Shown here piece after piece: positions 40,748-48,436 of a DNA stretch of 64,000 nucleotides. Each line of letters opens with the position of its first letter. The first letter of the stretch is position 1. The stretch is from Candidatus Sulfotelmatobacter sp. (GTDB taxonomy: Bacteria; Acidobacteriota; Terriglobia; Terriglobales; Acidobacteriaceae). The notes beneath the pieces were generated by a model, which had not been told where the DNA came from, ran no database searches, and worked only from the letters and a program-made list of their open reading frames with translations. Where the stretch lies: contig JAOAPI010000128.1 of NCBI GenBank assembly GCA_025462865.1, positions 62,001 through 126,000 of the forward strand, given 5' to 3'. The translations under genes were made by a program, and so were the position numbers.

Positions 40748-40782
40748 AGCTTCTGGCTTCTGGCTTCTGGCTTCTAGCTTGA
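40748..40782. repeat. Heptamer array H10 after the VWFA gene
   Basis: AGCTTCT, GGCTTCT x3, AGCTTGA: five contiguous units beginning three bases after the stop codon. Confidence 0.85.
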
Positions 40783-40818
40783 GACGAATCCGAAACGTTC
40801 TGTTGCAGGCCCATAGTC

Positions 40819-41235
40819 ATGCCGGGATATTCTGGGACACCACTTCCGAAAAAGTTGGGAATCAAGCCGGGATTTCGCGTGTTCCTGGTTAACGATCCCG
40901 CTGAAGTGCGGCGGGAATTGCGCGAGGCATTAGCGCAGTGCTCGACGGCAAAGGAGGGCAACGCTCTCGATTTCGCGATGGTGTTTACGAAGTCCCGAAC
41001 GGAATTAATTAAGCAGTTCTTGCAAATCGAGAAGGTGCTGGCTCCGGCGGGAATGTTATGGATAAGCTGGCCGAAGAAAAGTTCCGGCGTGGCAACTGAT
41101 TTAGATGAGAATGCGGTTCGAGGAATTGGCCTGGATGCCGGGCTAGTGGATGTAAAGGTGTGCGCGGTAACAGAGATCTGGTCAGGGCTAAAGTTTGTGC
41201 GGCGGGTGAAAGATCGCAAGCTTAGATCGAGCTAG
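40819..41235 (+). CDS. DUF3052-family protein
   Basis: 138 residues. The start MPGYSGTPLPKKLGIKPGFR and the segment LDFAMVFTKSRTELIKQFLQ followed by LAPAGMLWISWPKKSSG are the hallmarks of DUF3052, a small cytoplasmic family of unknown function. The C-terminal DVKVCAVTEIWSGLKFVRRV closes the domain. No operon partner is evident; a 12-bp inverted repeat with a long loop follows at 41272-41323. Confidence 0.85.
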   Translation: MPGYSGTPLPKKLGIKPGFRVFLVNDPAEVRRELREALAQCSTAKEGNALDFAMVFTKSRTELIKQFLQIEKVLAPAGMLWISWPKKSSGVATDLDENAVRGIGLDAGLVDVKVCAVTEIWSGLKFVRRVKDRKLRSS

Positions 41236-41271
41236 GAAAGCATCCGGCCAGAAAACATCCCGCAAAAAGCA

Positions 41272-41323
41272 ACCACCTCTCAGTGTTCTACGCCCGTTTA
41301 GCCGGAGCGCGCTGAGAGGTGGT
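41272..41323. terminator. Long-loop inverted repeat between convergent genes
   Basis: ACCACCTCTCAG (41272-41283) and CTGAGAGGTGGT (41312-41323) are perfect complements with a 28-base loop. It lies between the DUF3052 gene and the convergent small membrane-protein gene; a terminator role is plausible, but the loop is unusually long. Confidence 0.45.
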
Positions 41324-41409
41324 GCTGTCGCCGGTGTTAGGGCTAAAGGGCCTGGAAGAAGGAAGCGGAGCCGGTTAGCGTCCGCCCGATCAGCCAAGCC
41401 CGAAAAAAT

Positions 41410-41574
41410 CTATACCGCACTCCTGCTACCCATGAAGAAGTGCGCCACAAACGAGATGACCGCGAAAAGCAGCAGCAGATGGATCAGGCCGCTGGCTACG
41501 TGGAACATCAAAAAGCCACCCGCCCACAGAATGAGCAGTAACACAGCAATCATTAGAAAAGGTCCGAATCGCAT
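41410..41574 (-). CDS. Small two-helix membrane protein, 54 aa (DUF5670/lmo0937-like)
   Basis: An ATG at 41574 with AGGTGAG upstream encodes 54 residues: MRFGPFLMIAVLLLILWAGG, then FLMFHVASGLIHLLLLFAVI and SFVAHFFMGSRSAV. Two hydrophobic helices separated by a short His-containing turn are characteristic of the tiny DUF5670/lmo0937-type membrane proteins found in many bacteria, often stress-induced. The good ribosome site makes it a credible gene. Confidence 0.75.
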   Translation of the reverse strand: MRFGPFLMIAVLLLILWAGGFLMFHVASGLIHLLLLFAVISFVAHFFMGSRSAV

Positions 41575-41730
41575 TTTTCTCACCTGTTATACGAGTTAAC
41601 TTGCCAAATCCCAGTCACCGCCAATCACTCAACTGTTATACGATTCGGCGTGACGGCAGACTATCGGCAGAAAGCTGTAAGTGGCGGCGACTGTAGTTGT
41701 AGGAAGATGCGAAAAATCAAGGAGTTTGCC

Positions 41731-42789
41731 ATGGTGCGCGTGGGATTGATTGGATTTGGCCTTGCTGGGCAGGCCTTTCACGCTCCGGTGATCCGGGGCG
41801 TGCCGGGAATGGAGCTGGCGTGCATTCTGGAACGCCGGGGAATGCGGGCTAGCGAAAGGTATCCCGAGGTGCGAATCGCGCGCACGGTCGACGAGTTGTT
41901 GTCGGATAAAACGATCCAACTGTGCGTGGTCGCGACTCCGAATGATTCGCACTTCGAGTTGGCCCGGACCTGTCTGCTGGCGGGGCGGGACGTCGTGGTG
42001 GACAAGCCTTTTGCGCCCACGCTTGCCCAATCGGAAGAACTGGTGCGGCTGGCGGCGGAGCGCGGGCGGTTGATCACGGTGTATCACGACCGGCGATGGG
42101 ATGGCGATTTTATTACCGTGAAAAACCTTCTGGCGTCAGGAAGGTTGGGGAAGATTGTGGAATATGAGTGCCGCTACGACCGCTTTCGTCCGGAGCCGAA
42201 GGCTAATGCGTGGCGGGAGCGCGCCGACCAGCCGGGTGCTGGGGTGCTGTTCGATCTGGGGCCGCATGTGATCGATCAGGCGCTGGTTTTATTTGGAGAG
42301 CCTCGAAGCATAACGGCGTCGGCCTTTTGCCAGCGTGAAACGTCGCGAGTAGATGATTCGTTCGATGTTTGCCTGGAATATCCCCACCTGCGGGCGATGG
42401 GACGGGCGCGGATCATCGCGTTTGCGCCGGGACCGCATTTCCTGATCCACGGAACAAAGGGATCGTTTGTGAAGTATGGGATGGATCCGCAAGAGGCGCG
42501 GCTGCGTGGAGAGAATCTCCCCGACGGAATGGACTGGGGCGCGGATTGGGGAGAGGAACCGGAAAGTTCGTGGGGCACTCTGAGTCTGGTGGGCGAGCCC
42601 AGCGTGAAAGTAAAGACTGAGCGCGGAGATTATCGCGGGTTCTATGCTAACGTTCGGGATGCGATTGAGAAGAAGGCGCCGCTGGAAGTGACGCCGGAGC
42701 AGGCTCTGCGCGCGATGCGGGCGCTGATGCTGGCGCACAAGAGCAGCCGGGAGAAGCGGACGGTGGAATGGGGAGAGGAAGTGGAGTGA
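41731..42789 (+). CDS. Gfo/Idh/MocA-family oxidoreductase
   Basis: 352 residues from the ATG at 41731 (AAGGAG seven bases upstream). N-terminal NAD(P)-binding Rossmann domain (VGLIGFGLAGQAFHAPVI, about 3-20) with the conserved VVVDKPFAPT around 90-100, then an alpha/beta substrate domain containing FDLGPHVIDQAL with the usual catalytic-site His. The subgroup resembles YvaA/scyllo-inositol or sugar dehydrogenases, but substrate is not determined. It stands alone. Confidence 0.9.
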   Translation: MVRVGLIGFGLAGQAFHAPVIRGVPGMELACILERRGMRASERYPEVRIARTVDELLSDKTIQLCVVATPNDSHFELARTCLLAGRDVVVDKPFAPTLAQSEELVRLAAERGRLITVYHDRRWDGDFITVKNLLASGRLGKIVEYECRYDRFRPEPKANAWRERADQPGAGVLFDLGPHVIDQALVLFGEPRSITASAFCQRETSRVDDSFDVCLEYPHLRAMGRARIIAFAPGPHFLIHGTKGSFVKYGMDPQEARLRGENLPDGMDWGADWGEEPESSWGTLSLVGEPSVKVKTERGDYRGFYANVRDAIEKKAPLEVTPEQALRAMRALMLAHKSSREKRTVEWGEEVE

Positions 42790-42860
42790 GGGTGGGACGC
42801 GATGTCTGTGTCGTGAGTCAGTTTGTGCCCCGAGAAATAGAGATTGATTGGGACATCCGA

Positions 42861-42866
42861 TATAAT
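42861..42866 (+). promoter_or_regulatory. -10 box of the second DUF4440 gene
   Basis: TATAAT at 42861-42866 leaves a short leader with a GGAGG site (42880-42884) before the ATG at 42894. Confidence 0.5.
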
Positions 42867-42893
42867 GCGCGTCGATTGTGGAGGACGACAATA

Positions 42894-43367
42894 ATGAAAC
42901 GAATGTTGACATCGATTGCCTGTCTACTCATGTTGGTGACAGCTTCCGCACAGGAGCAAAAGAAGTCTGCTCCGGCAAAATCGGCGCGCATGGAGAATGG
43001 CGCGGCGGCCAAAGTTCTTGAAGGCAAGGTTCGGAAGGCATGGGAGGATTACCAGAAGAAGGATAAGAAAGCCTTCGCTGCCATTCTCGCCGATGACTTC
43101 GAAACCATGTCTAACGAGGCCGAGGGTCCGATCGGGAAGGACACAGAACTGGCAGAGATGGAAAAGTTTAATGTTGCGAAATACGAACTCAAAGATTTCA
43201 AGATGAGGCCGGCCGGCAAGGGCGCTGCGGTGATGACTTACAGGGTCGAATACAGCGGCACCTACGAGAACGAGCCGATCAAAATGAAGGCTCTCTACGG
43301 CGAGGTCTGGGTGCAGATGGGCGGCGCGTGGAAGCTGTTGTGGGAGCAGGAGACCAAATTGAAGTGA
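42894..43367 (+). CDS. Secreted DUF4440 / NTF2-like protein
   Basis: 157 residues with a signal peptide (MKRMLTSIACLLMLVTASAQ) and a Lys/Ala-rich segment, then an NTF2-like domain (KVRKAWEDYQKKDKKAFAAI ... MTYRVEYSGTYENEP ... EVWVQMGGAWKLLWEQ). Same family as 3073-3546, with which it shares the final W-x-L-x-W/F strand. GGAGG nine bases before the ATG. Role unknown; probably periplasmic. Confidence 0.78.
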   Translation: MKRMLTSIACLLMLVTASAQEQKKSAPAKSARMENGAAAKVLEGKVRKAWEDYQKKDKKAFAAILADDFETMSNEAEGPIGKDTELAEMEKFNVAKYELKDFKMRPAGKGAAVMTYRVEYSGTYENEPIKMKALYGEVWVQMGGAWKLLWEQETKLK

Positions 43368-43474
43368 GTTCAATTCGATTGGATGGGCGGGGCGGGCTTA
43401 TAAAAGAAAGCCAAAATCAAGGTCAAAGACGACGGAGAGGGGTTCCCACCTATCAGGAGCTGATGGACGCAGAC

Positions 43475-43491
43475 GCGGGCGGGGCGCCCGC
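43475..43491. repeat. Family G palindrome, copy 2
   Basis: GCGGGCG-GGG-CGCCCGC, a 7-bp stem matching the copies at 10294 and 51122. Confidence 0.65.
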
Positions 43492-43522
43492 GCCACACAA
43501 AAATCTCGACACGAACCAGACT

Positions 43523-44632
43523 TCAAACAGTAGCCATCCGCCACCCTAGTGAAAGTCCGTTGGCGGCGAAGTCGAGCGGTGACAGGGCACCCACGTGCAT
43601 GGCGAGCATCCGGCTGAAGAGGCGGGGATCGGAATTGAACGCGCGCATCACGCGCTGGCGCAGAGAAGTTTTCCAATCAAGCGTAAGCATTAAGCGCGCC
43701 ATCATCGCCGGACGCCGCGCTAATTTTCTGTGCTCGTGCTGATAGCGGCGTAGATCTCCGGCGACAAAGCATTCCGCCAAAACCTGTGCCTGACGAAATG
43801 TGAGGCAGAGGCCTTCGCCGGTGATGGAATCGACCGCGCCTGAGGCGTCTCCTACCAGGGCCACATGACCGTGATATACCTGCCGCAGCTTGCGGGTTGA
43901 AGATGTGGCACCGCGCTCGGCGGACGAAGGATCGGCATCGCGCAGCCGCGAAGCCAATTCCGGGAACGCAGGGAGTGCGGCGTCCAAACGCAGATGAGGA
44001 TCGCAGGAGACGAGGGCGACGCAGATTTCATCGCCCGCAACGGGCGTGACGTAGATCTGGCATTTCGGTCCCCAGTGAAGCTCCATGCGGTCAGTCCAGG
44101 GCCGGATGCGGTAGTGCCGGCGGAAGGCGAAGCGCGTGCGGTCACTGCGGAAACGGTCGAGGCCCGCCCAGCGACGAACCAGCGAGTGGCCTCCGTCCGC
44201 TCCCACCACCCAGCGCGAACGCACCAATTGCTTCCCGAGCAGAACGCCCTCCGGATGAATACCTGTTACCGGAGTGCTCCAGCGGAGAGAAACTCCAACT
44301 GCCTCAGCCCGTTCAACCATCAGGCGATGCAGGATAGTGCGGCGCACGCCGATACCGCAGCCGGCGGGAAAATTCGCTTCGGCGCGCAAGCCGCCGCTGA
44401 CGAAGCTGATGCCGCGAAACGGTCGCGAGACATCTTCCGGGACAGAAATCCCAAGCTGCGCAAGCGCGGCGCGGCCGTCGGGCATCAGGCCTTCGCCGCA
44501 AGGTTTGTCGATCGGCGGGCGTGAACCGTCGGCCACGACAACGCCGAGACCCAACTGGCGCGCCGCGATGGCCGCCGCCAACCCAGCGGGGCCACCACCA
44601 ATCACGAATACGTCGGTTGCTCGTTCCATCAA
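43523..44632 (-). CDS. FAD-dependent oxidoreductase (geranylgeranyl reductase/hydroxylase type)
   Basis: 369 residues. The dinucleotide fold VIGGGPAGLAAAIAA (about 10-24), the DG motif VVGADGGHSLVRRW and the GD motif HVALVGDASGAVDSITGEG identify a group A flavoprotein of the PHBH/geranylgeranyl reductase class. PCGEGLMPDGRAAL near residue 45 is typical of the reductase-like branch acting on isoprenoid or lipid substrates. It is followed upstream on the same strand, 89 bases away, by a class III aminotransferase, so a shared lipid-related pathway is possible but unproven. Confidence 0.88.
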   Translation of the reverse strand: MMERATDVFVIGGGPAGLAAAIAARQLGLGVVVADGSRPPIDKPCGEGLMPDGRAALAQLGISVPEDVSRPFRGISFVSGGLRAEANFPAGCGIGVRRTILHRLMVERAEAVGVSLRWSTPVTGIHPEGVLLGKQLVRSRWVVGADGGHSLVRRWAGLDRFRSDRTRFAFRRHYRIRPWTDRMELHWGPKCQIYVTPVAGDEICVALVSCDPHLRLDAALPAFPELASRLRDADPSSAERGATSSTRKLRQVYHGHVALVGDASGAVDSITGEGLCLTFRQAQVLAECFVAGDLRRYQHEHRKLARRPAMMARLMLTLDWKTSLRQRVMRAFNSDPRLFSRMLAMHVGALSPLDFAANGLSLGWRMATV

Positions 44633-44721
44633 ATAAATGCTCAGGTACAGCCTCTAGATTGTCACTTCCTACTCTTATTTTTACAGTTGTTTGTCACCAA
44701 ATTGTCTGCGGCTTGCCCGCA

Positions 44722-46077
44722 CTATGCCGCAACAGCTCTCCGCGCCAGACCTAAAGCTTCTGACCAGAAGGCGCCGGGATGGTGCGCAACCTCGACAACT
44801 TCCTGCACTGCAGAGACAAATTCATCGACCTGTGCCGAAGTCACCACCAGCGGCGGAGCCACTTTCAGCACCATGAAATCATTTCCGCAGATTTGCGTCA
44901 GAATGTTTCCGTCGCGGAACAGTCGCATCACCAGAATCTGCCCGAACATGGCGGGATGAATGTGAGCGAAGGCTTCGAACGGCGCTCGCAGCGCGAAGCG
45001 CCGTGGGGCCATAAACTCAATGCCCAGCAACAGGCCCTGGCCACGAACTTCTTTTACCATCTCGTAACCGCTTAGCGCTGCCGACAGCCTGTGCCGCAAT
45101 TCAATTCCAATGCTAGTGGCGCGATCGCCCAACCTTTCGCTCTCCAGCACGTCGAGTGTCGCTAGTCCCGCACGCATAGACAATGAATTTTCGCTGAAGG
45201 TGGATGCGTGGACGATCGAACGCTTGAAGGAACTGAACACTGAACTGTGGATTTCATCCGACATGAGGACAGCACTCACCGGGATAAGGCCGCCGCTCAA
45301 GGCTTTCGCCAGCACAACTATGTCGGGCTCGATTCCAAAGTGATGCGACGCGAGGAAAGATCCGGTGCGAAACATTCCTGTCTGCACTTCGTCGGCAACC
45401 AGTAGCGTTCCGTATCTCCGGCACATCGCCTGCGCATCGTTCAAATAGCTTTGTGGTGGAACGCGAATGCCGCCCTCCGCCTGGATGGGCTCGATAAAAA
45501 ATGCGGCATAGCGCTTCGTCGATAATTCTCTTTCGAGGGCTGCGAGATCGCCGAATGGTACGAATGCGGTATCGGGAAGAAGCGGTCCGAAGCCCTTCCG
45601 CCAGTATTCGCCGTTCATCAGGGACAACGCGCCGCAAGTCAGCCCGTGAAAAGCACGGTCGCAGGAGAGCAATCCAACGCGGCCGGTGTGCGCCCTGGCA
45701 AACTTGATTGCAGTTTCCACTCCTTCACTGCCCGAACTCGCGAAGAAAACTTTGGTGAGCCCGCCGCCCGCCAGTCTGCAGAGACGGCCCGCTAGGTCGC
45801 CCGCCAGTTCCGCAACGTTGCTTTGCAGCATCACCGGGCCCGACCGGTCTAATTCTCCTTTCAGGGCATCGATAATTGCGGGATGGTTGTGGCCGGTATT
45901 GTGAACGCAATAACCGGAGAGAAAATCGATGATGCGGCGGCCGTCGGCTGTGAACAATTCTGCGCCTTCGCATCGCTCGTACCTGACATTCATTTCGAGG
46001 AGGCTGAGGAGCTTTACCCACTGCGGATTCACGTGGTCTGCATAGGCGTCGGTAGCGAGGAGTTCAGCAATGGGCAT
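44722..46077 (-). CDS. Class III PLP-dependent aminotransferase
   Basis: 451 residues of the ornithine/acetylornithine aminotransferase class: FFASSGSEGVETAIKFAR, FIEPIQAEGGIRVPP, ADEVQTGMFRTG and the lysine in VVLAKALSGGLIPVSA are all present. The N-terminal extension (HVNPQWVKLLSLLEMNVRYE) is like that of long-chain or hopanoid-side-chain aminotransferases (HpnO type) rather than arginine biosynthesis, a suggestion based on general resemblance. Its proximity to the FAD-dependent oxidoreductase supports a role in lipid or isoprenoid modification. Confidence 0.88.
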   Translation of the reverse strand: MPIAELLATDAYADHVNPQWVKLLSLLEMNVRYERCEGAELFTADGRRIIDFLSGYCVHNTGHNHPAIIDALKGELDRSGPVMLQSNVAELAGDLAGRLCRLAGGGLTKVFFASSGSEGVETAIKFARAHTGRVGLLSCDRAFHGLTCGALSLMNGEYWRKGFGPLLPDTAFVPFGDLAALERELSTKRYAAFFIEPIQAEGGIRVPPQSYLNDAQAMCRRYGTLLVADEVQTGMFRTGSFLASHHFGIEPDIVVLAKALSGGLIPVSAVLMSDEIHSSVFSSFKRSIVHASTFSENSLSMRAGLATLDVLESERLGDRATSIGIELRHRLSAALSGYEMVKEVRGQGLLLGIEFMAPRRFALRAPFEAFAHIHPAMFGQILVMRLFRDGNILTQICGNDFMVLKVAPPLVVTSAQVDEFVSAVQEVVEVAHHPGAFWSEALGLARRAVAA

Positions 46078-46435
46078 AGTTCTAAGTGGTAGAGTCGCGA
46101 AAGCATGCGCCGGACTCTGACTCTTTGTAAATTATTGTAAGGGTCGAAAACCTACTGAACGGGCGTCGTGGCCGGTTGGTTCGTATGATGCGGCCGCTCG
46201 AAGGACTGGTTGCCAGCGGGTCAAGGCTTCTTGGACTGCGGTCCTGCTAAGGCTTCGACGCTTTTAGCATTGTCATTTTCCGCTCTTGTTCATTCCCCGC
46301 TCTGCCTTTTGTCGTTCCGAACCGCGGGAGCGGTGAGGAATCTGCTTTCTCTCTCCACAGCAAACCACTCGTTGCGCATGTCCCAACGACTACCTCGCGC
46401 ATCCAAGTCTTATTCCGATCAAAGAGGTTTAATTC
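46078..46435. other. 358-base gap with a degenerate family A copy
   Basis: At 46310-46352 is GTCGTTCCGAACCGC-GGG-AGCGGTGAGGAATCTGC, the compact form also found inverted near pheS (28115-28151) and at the right end. The rest of the divergent gap between aminotransferase and cytochrome c shows no gene. Confidence 0.55.
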
Positions 46436-46759
46436 ATGAAAGCGTTCCGTTTCGCCTTTACACTTTTCTCTTTTTTCCTGATGCTGACCGGTGCTGACCT
46501 TTACGCTCAATCGCCTTCCGACTTGATGCAAAACCCAGTCTTCAAAAATGACTGCGCCAAGTGTCATGGGAAAACCGCTGAGGGCCGCCACTTCGCCGGA
46601 CCATCGCTGATCTCCGACAAGACCAGAGCAGCATCCGATGACGAATTACGCGAGATCATTACGAACGGAAAGGGTCGCATGCCGAAGTTCGGCGGAAAGC
46701 TTACGCCACAAGAGATCGACACTCTGGTGACGCAGATCAAGGCTCTCAATAAGAAATGA
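46436..46759 (+). CDS. Periplasmic c-type cytochrome, class I
   Basis: 107 residues. Signal peptide (MKAFRFAFTLFSFFLMLTGA, cleavage before Gln25), one haem-binding motif C40-A-K-C43-H44, and a candidate axial Met82 in GRMPKFGGKLT near the end, as in small cytochromes of the c6/cbb3-subunit type. It carries single electrons in the periplasm. AGAGG lies upstream. No oxidase or reductase genes are nearby. Confidence 0.92.
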   Translation: MKAFRFAFTLFSFFLMLTGADLYAQSPSDLMQNPVFKNDCAKCHGKTAEGRHFAGPSLISDKTRAASDDELREIITNGKGRMPKFGGKLTPQEIDTLVTQIKALNKK

Positions 46760-46780
46760 AGGTCCCAGCATTCCGCGAAA

Positions 46781-46999
46781 TCATCTCCACTTGCGCAACT
46801 GCTTCCACGCTTGAACGAGCTCCTGGATGGATCGGGTTGGAGGAAATGTGTGGCTGTTGATGATTCGGCATTCGCGGTAGGCCCGATCATAAAACTCCCG
46901 CACAGCATGTTCGCTGAGGAAAGATAAGTTCCGCGCAATCTCTTTCAGATCGTCCTTTCCCCACATTTTTTCTTTCTCGCGATCCGGACGCCGGGACAT
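46781..46999 (-). CDS. Hypothetical small basic protein, 72 aa
   Basis: 72 residues (MSRRPDREKEKMWGKDDLKE, then LSFLSEHAVREFYDRAYREC and a basic end LVQAWKQLRKWR). Helical, Arg-rich and with conserved-looking aromatic spacing; no family recognised. TACGAT seven bases before the ATG could be a -10 box, implying a leaderless message. Convergent with the cytochrome gene 21 bases away. Confidence 0.6.
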   Translation of the reverse strand: MSRRPDREKEKMWGKDDLKEIARNLSFLSEHAVREFYDRAYRECRIINSHTFPPTRSIQELVQAWKQLRKWR

Positions 47000-47182
47000 A
47001 TTTGAAATCGTAGCATATTCGCCTTTTGTTCGCCATCCGTCTCGAACATTTTTCTTAAGCTATCGAAGCAAGGAAAAGGGAGCGCGACCGCTCGCTCCAG
47101 ACTTTTGACATTCTTTTGACAATTGCGACGCCGCCGCGTGGAAAGATCGAGCGAGTTTAGAGAAGCCCCGGAAGGAGCAGTT

Positions 47183-48211
47183 ATGAATGTCTCCACTGGT
47201 CTTTGGCGAGCAGTTCTCGTTTTTCTTCTGGCTGCGGGAATATCCTCTTTGTGCATCGCACAAACTTATACCGTCACCGACCTCGGCACATTGTCTGGCG
47301 GCAGTTTCAGCGGGGCCAAAGCGATCAACGCCACGGGGAAGATCACGGGCTACGCGTACGACTCCAACAATGCCATCTCCGATGTTTTTTTATACAGCAA
47401 CGGAGCGATGAAAGATCTTGGCACACTGGGAGGAACGTCCGGCATCGGCAACGGGATTAACGCATCCGGGCAGGTGGCCGGCTATTCCACAGTTGCGTCA
47501 GGCACATACCATGCTTTTCTATCGAGCGGTGCGCAGTTGATCGACATCGGAGACCTGGGCGGCGGGAGTGCGGTAGCCTATGCCATCAACGATGCGGGAC
47601 AGGTAGTGGGTTCGGCTGTAACCCCGAATGCCGCCAACCATCCATTTCTTTATAGCAATGGGCAGATGACCGACCTCGGAACCCTGGGATCTCCAGACGG
47701 GGTTGACTGGTGGAACAGCGCGCAGGGCGTTAATAAATTCGGCGTGGTGGTGGGCACATCCTACGATGCTCATGGCAACTTTTTCGGATTCATGTGGAAA
47801 AACGGAACCATGATCAAGATGGGGACGCTCGGCGGTCCGTGGAGCCAGGCATACGCTGTCAACAATAAAAATCAGGTCACCGGTCTGGCATATACCAAGA
47901 ACGGATCGGGTCACGCATATCTCGCCACCAACGGCGTGCTCAAGGATCTCGGAACCATCAACGGGGCGACCAGCACGACGTGGGGCTTTGGAATTAATGA
48001 CGCCGGGATTGTTGTGGGGCAGTCGACTTTCCAATCCACATACCACGCCTTCGTCTATAGCGGCGGGGTGATGAAGGACTTGAACAAGCTGATTCCCGCA
48101 GGGTCAGGTTGGGTCTTGCTGTCGGCGAACGGAGTCAACAACGCGGGACAGATTGTCGGCGAAGGCTTTCATAATGGCAAGGAACACGGGTTTCTGCTGA
48201 CGCCGCAGTAA
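47183..48211 (+). CDS. Secreted HAF-repeat protein
   Basis: 342 residues from an ATG with GAAGGAG upstream. After a signal peptide (to about 27) the protein is built of about seven HAF repeats, a bacterial extracellular repeat of about 40 residues with the recurring pattern DLGTLGG...AxxINxxGQVVGxS...HAFLY. These form a propeller-like beta structure in secreted proteins of unknown role. The C-terminus INNAGQIVGEGFHNGKEHGFLL completes the last repeat. A strong intrinsic terminator follows directly. Confidence 0.88.
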   Translation: MNVSTGLWRAVLVFLLAAGISSLCIAQTYTVTDLGTLSGGSFSGAKAINATGKITGYAYDSNNAISDVFLYSNGAMKDLGTLGGTSGIGNGINASGQVAGYSTVASGTYHAFLSSGAQLIDIGDLGGGSAVAYAINDAGQVVGSAVTPNAANHPFLYSNGQMTDLGTLGSPDGVDWWNSAQGVNKFGVVVGTSYDAHGNFFGFMWKNGTMIKMGTLGGPWSQAYAVNNKNQVTGLAYTKNGSGHAYLATNGVLKDLGTINGATSTTWGFGINDAGIVVGQSTFQSTYHAFVYSGGVMKDLNKLIPAGSGWVLLSANGVNNAGQIVGEGFHNGKEHGFLLTPQ

Positions 48212-48233
48212 GTAACAACGATTCACCGTATGA

Positions 48234-48271
48234 GCGGCCACGTCCCTACAAAGACGTGGCCGCTTTTTTTT
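48234..48271 (+). terminator. Rho-independent terminator after the HAF-repeat gene
   Basis: Perfect 11-bp stem GCGGCCACGTC / GACGTGGCCGC with an 8-base loop followed by eight T residues. Confidence 0.95.
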
Positions 48272-48436
48272 GTAAAGAAATATTGATGCAGGAACGAAGT
48301 AGAGCTGGCGGCGGAAGGGCACCCGCGACGTACAGATTCCTTTCAGAAACGTTTCATGTGTTTATGATATTGATTTTATTTGCCTGCGCTGATGAATCGG
48401 CAGATCCGCTTCTGTATGTTTCTTCAAGGCGATTGA

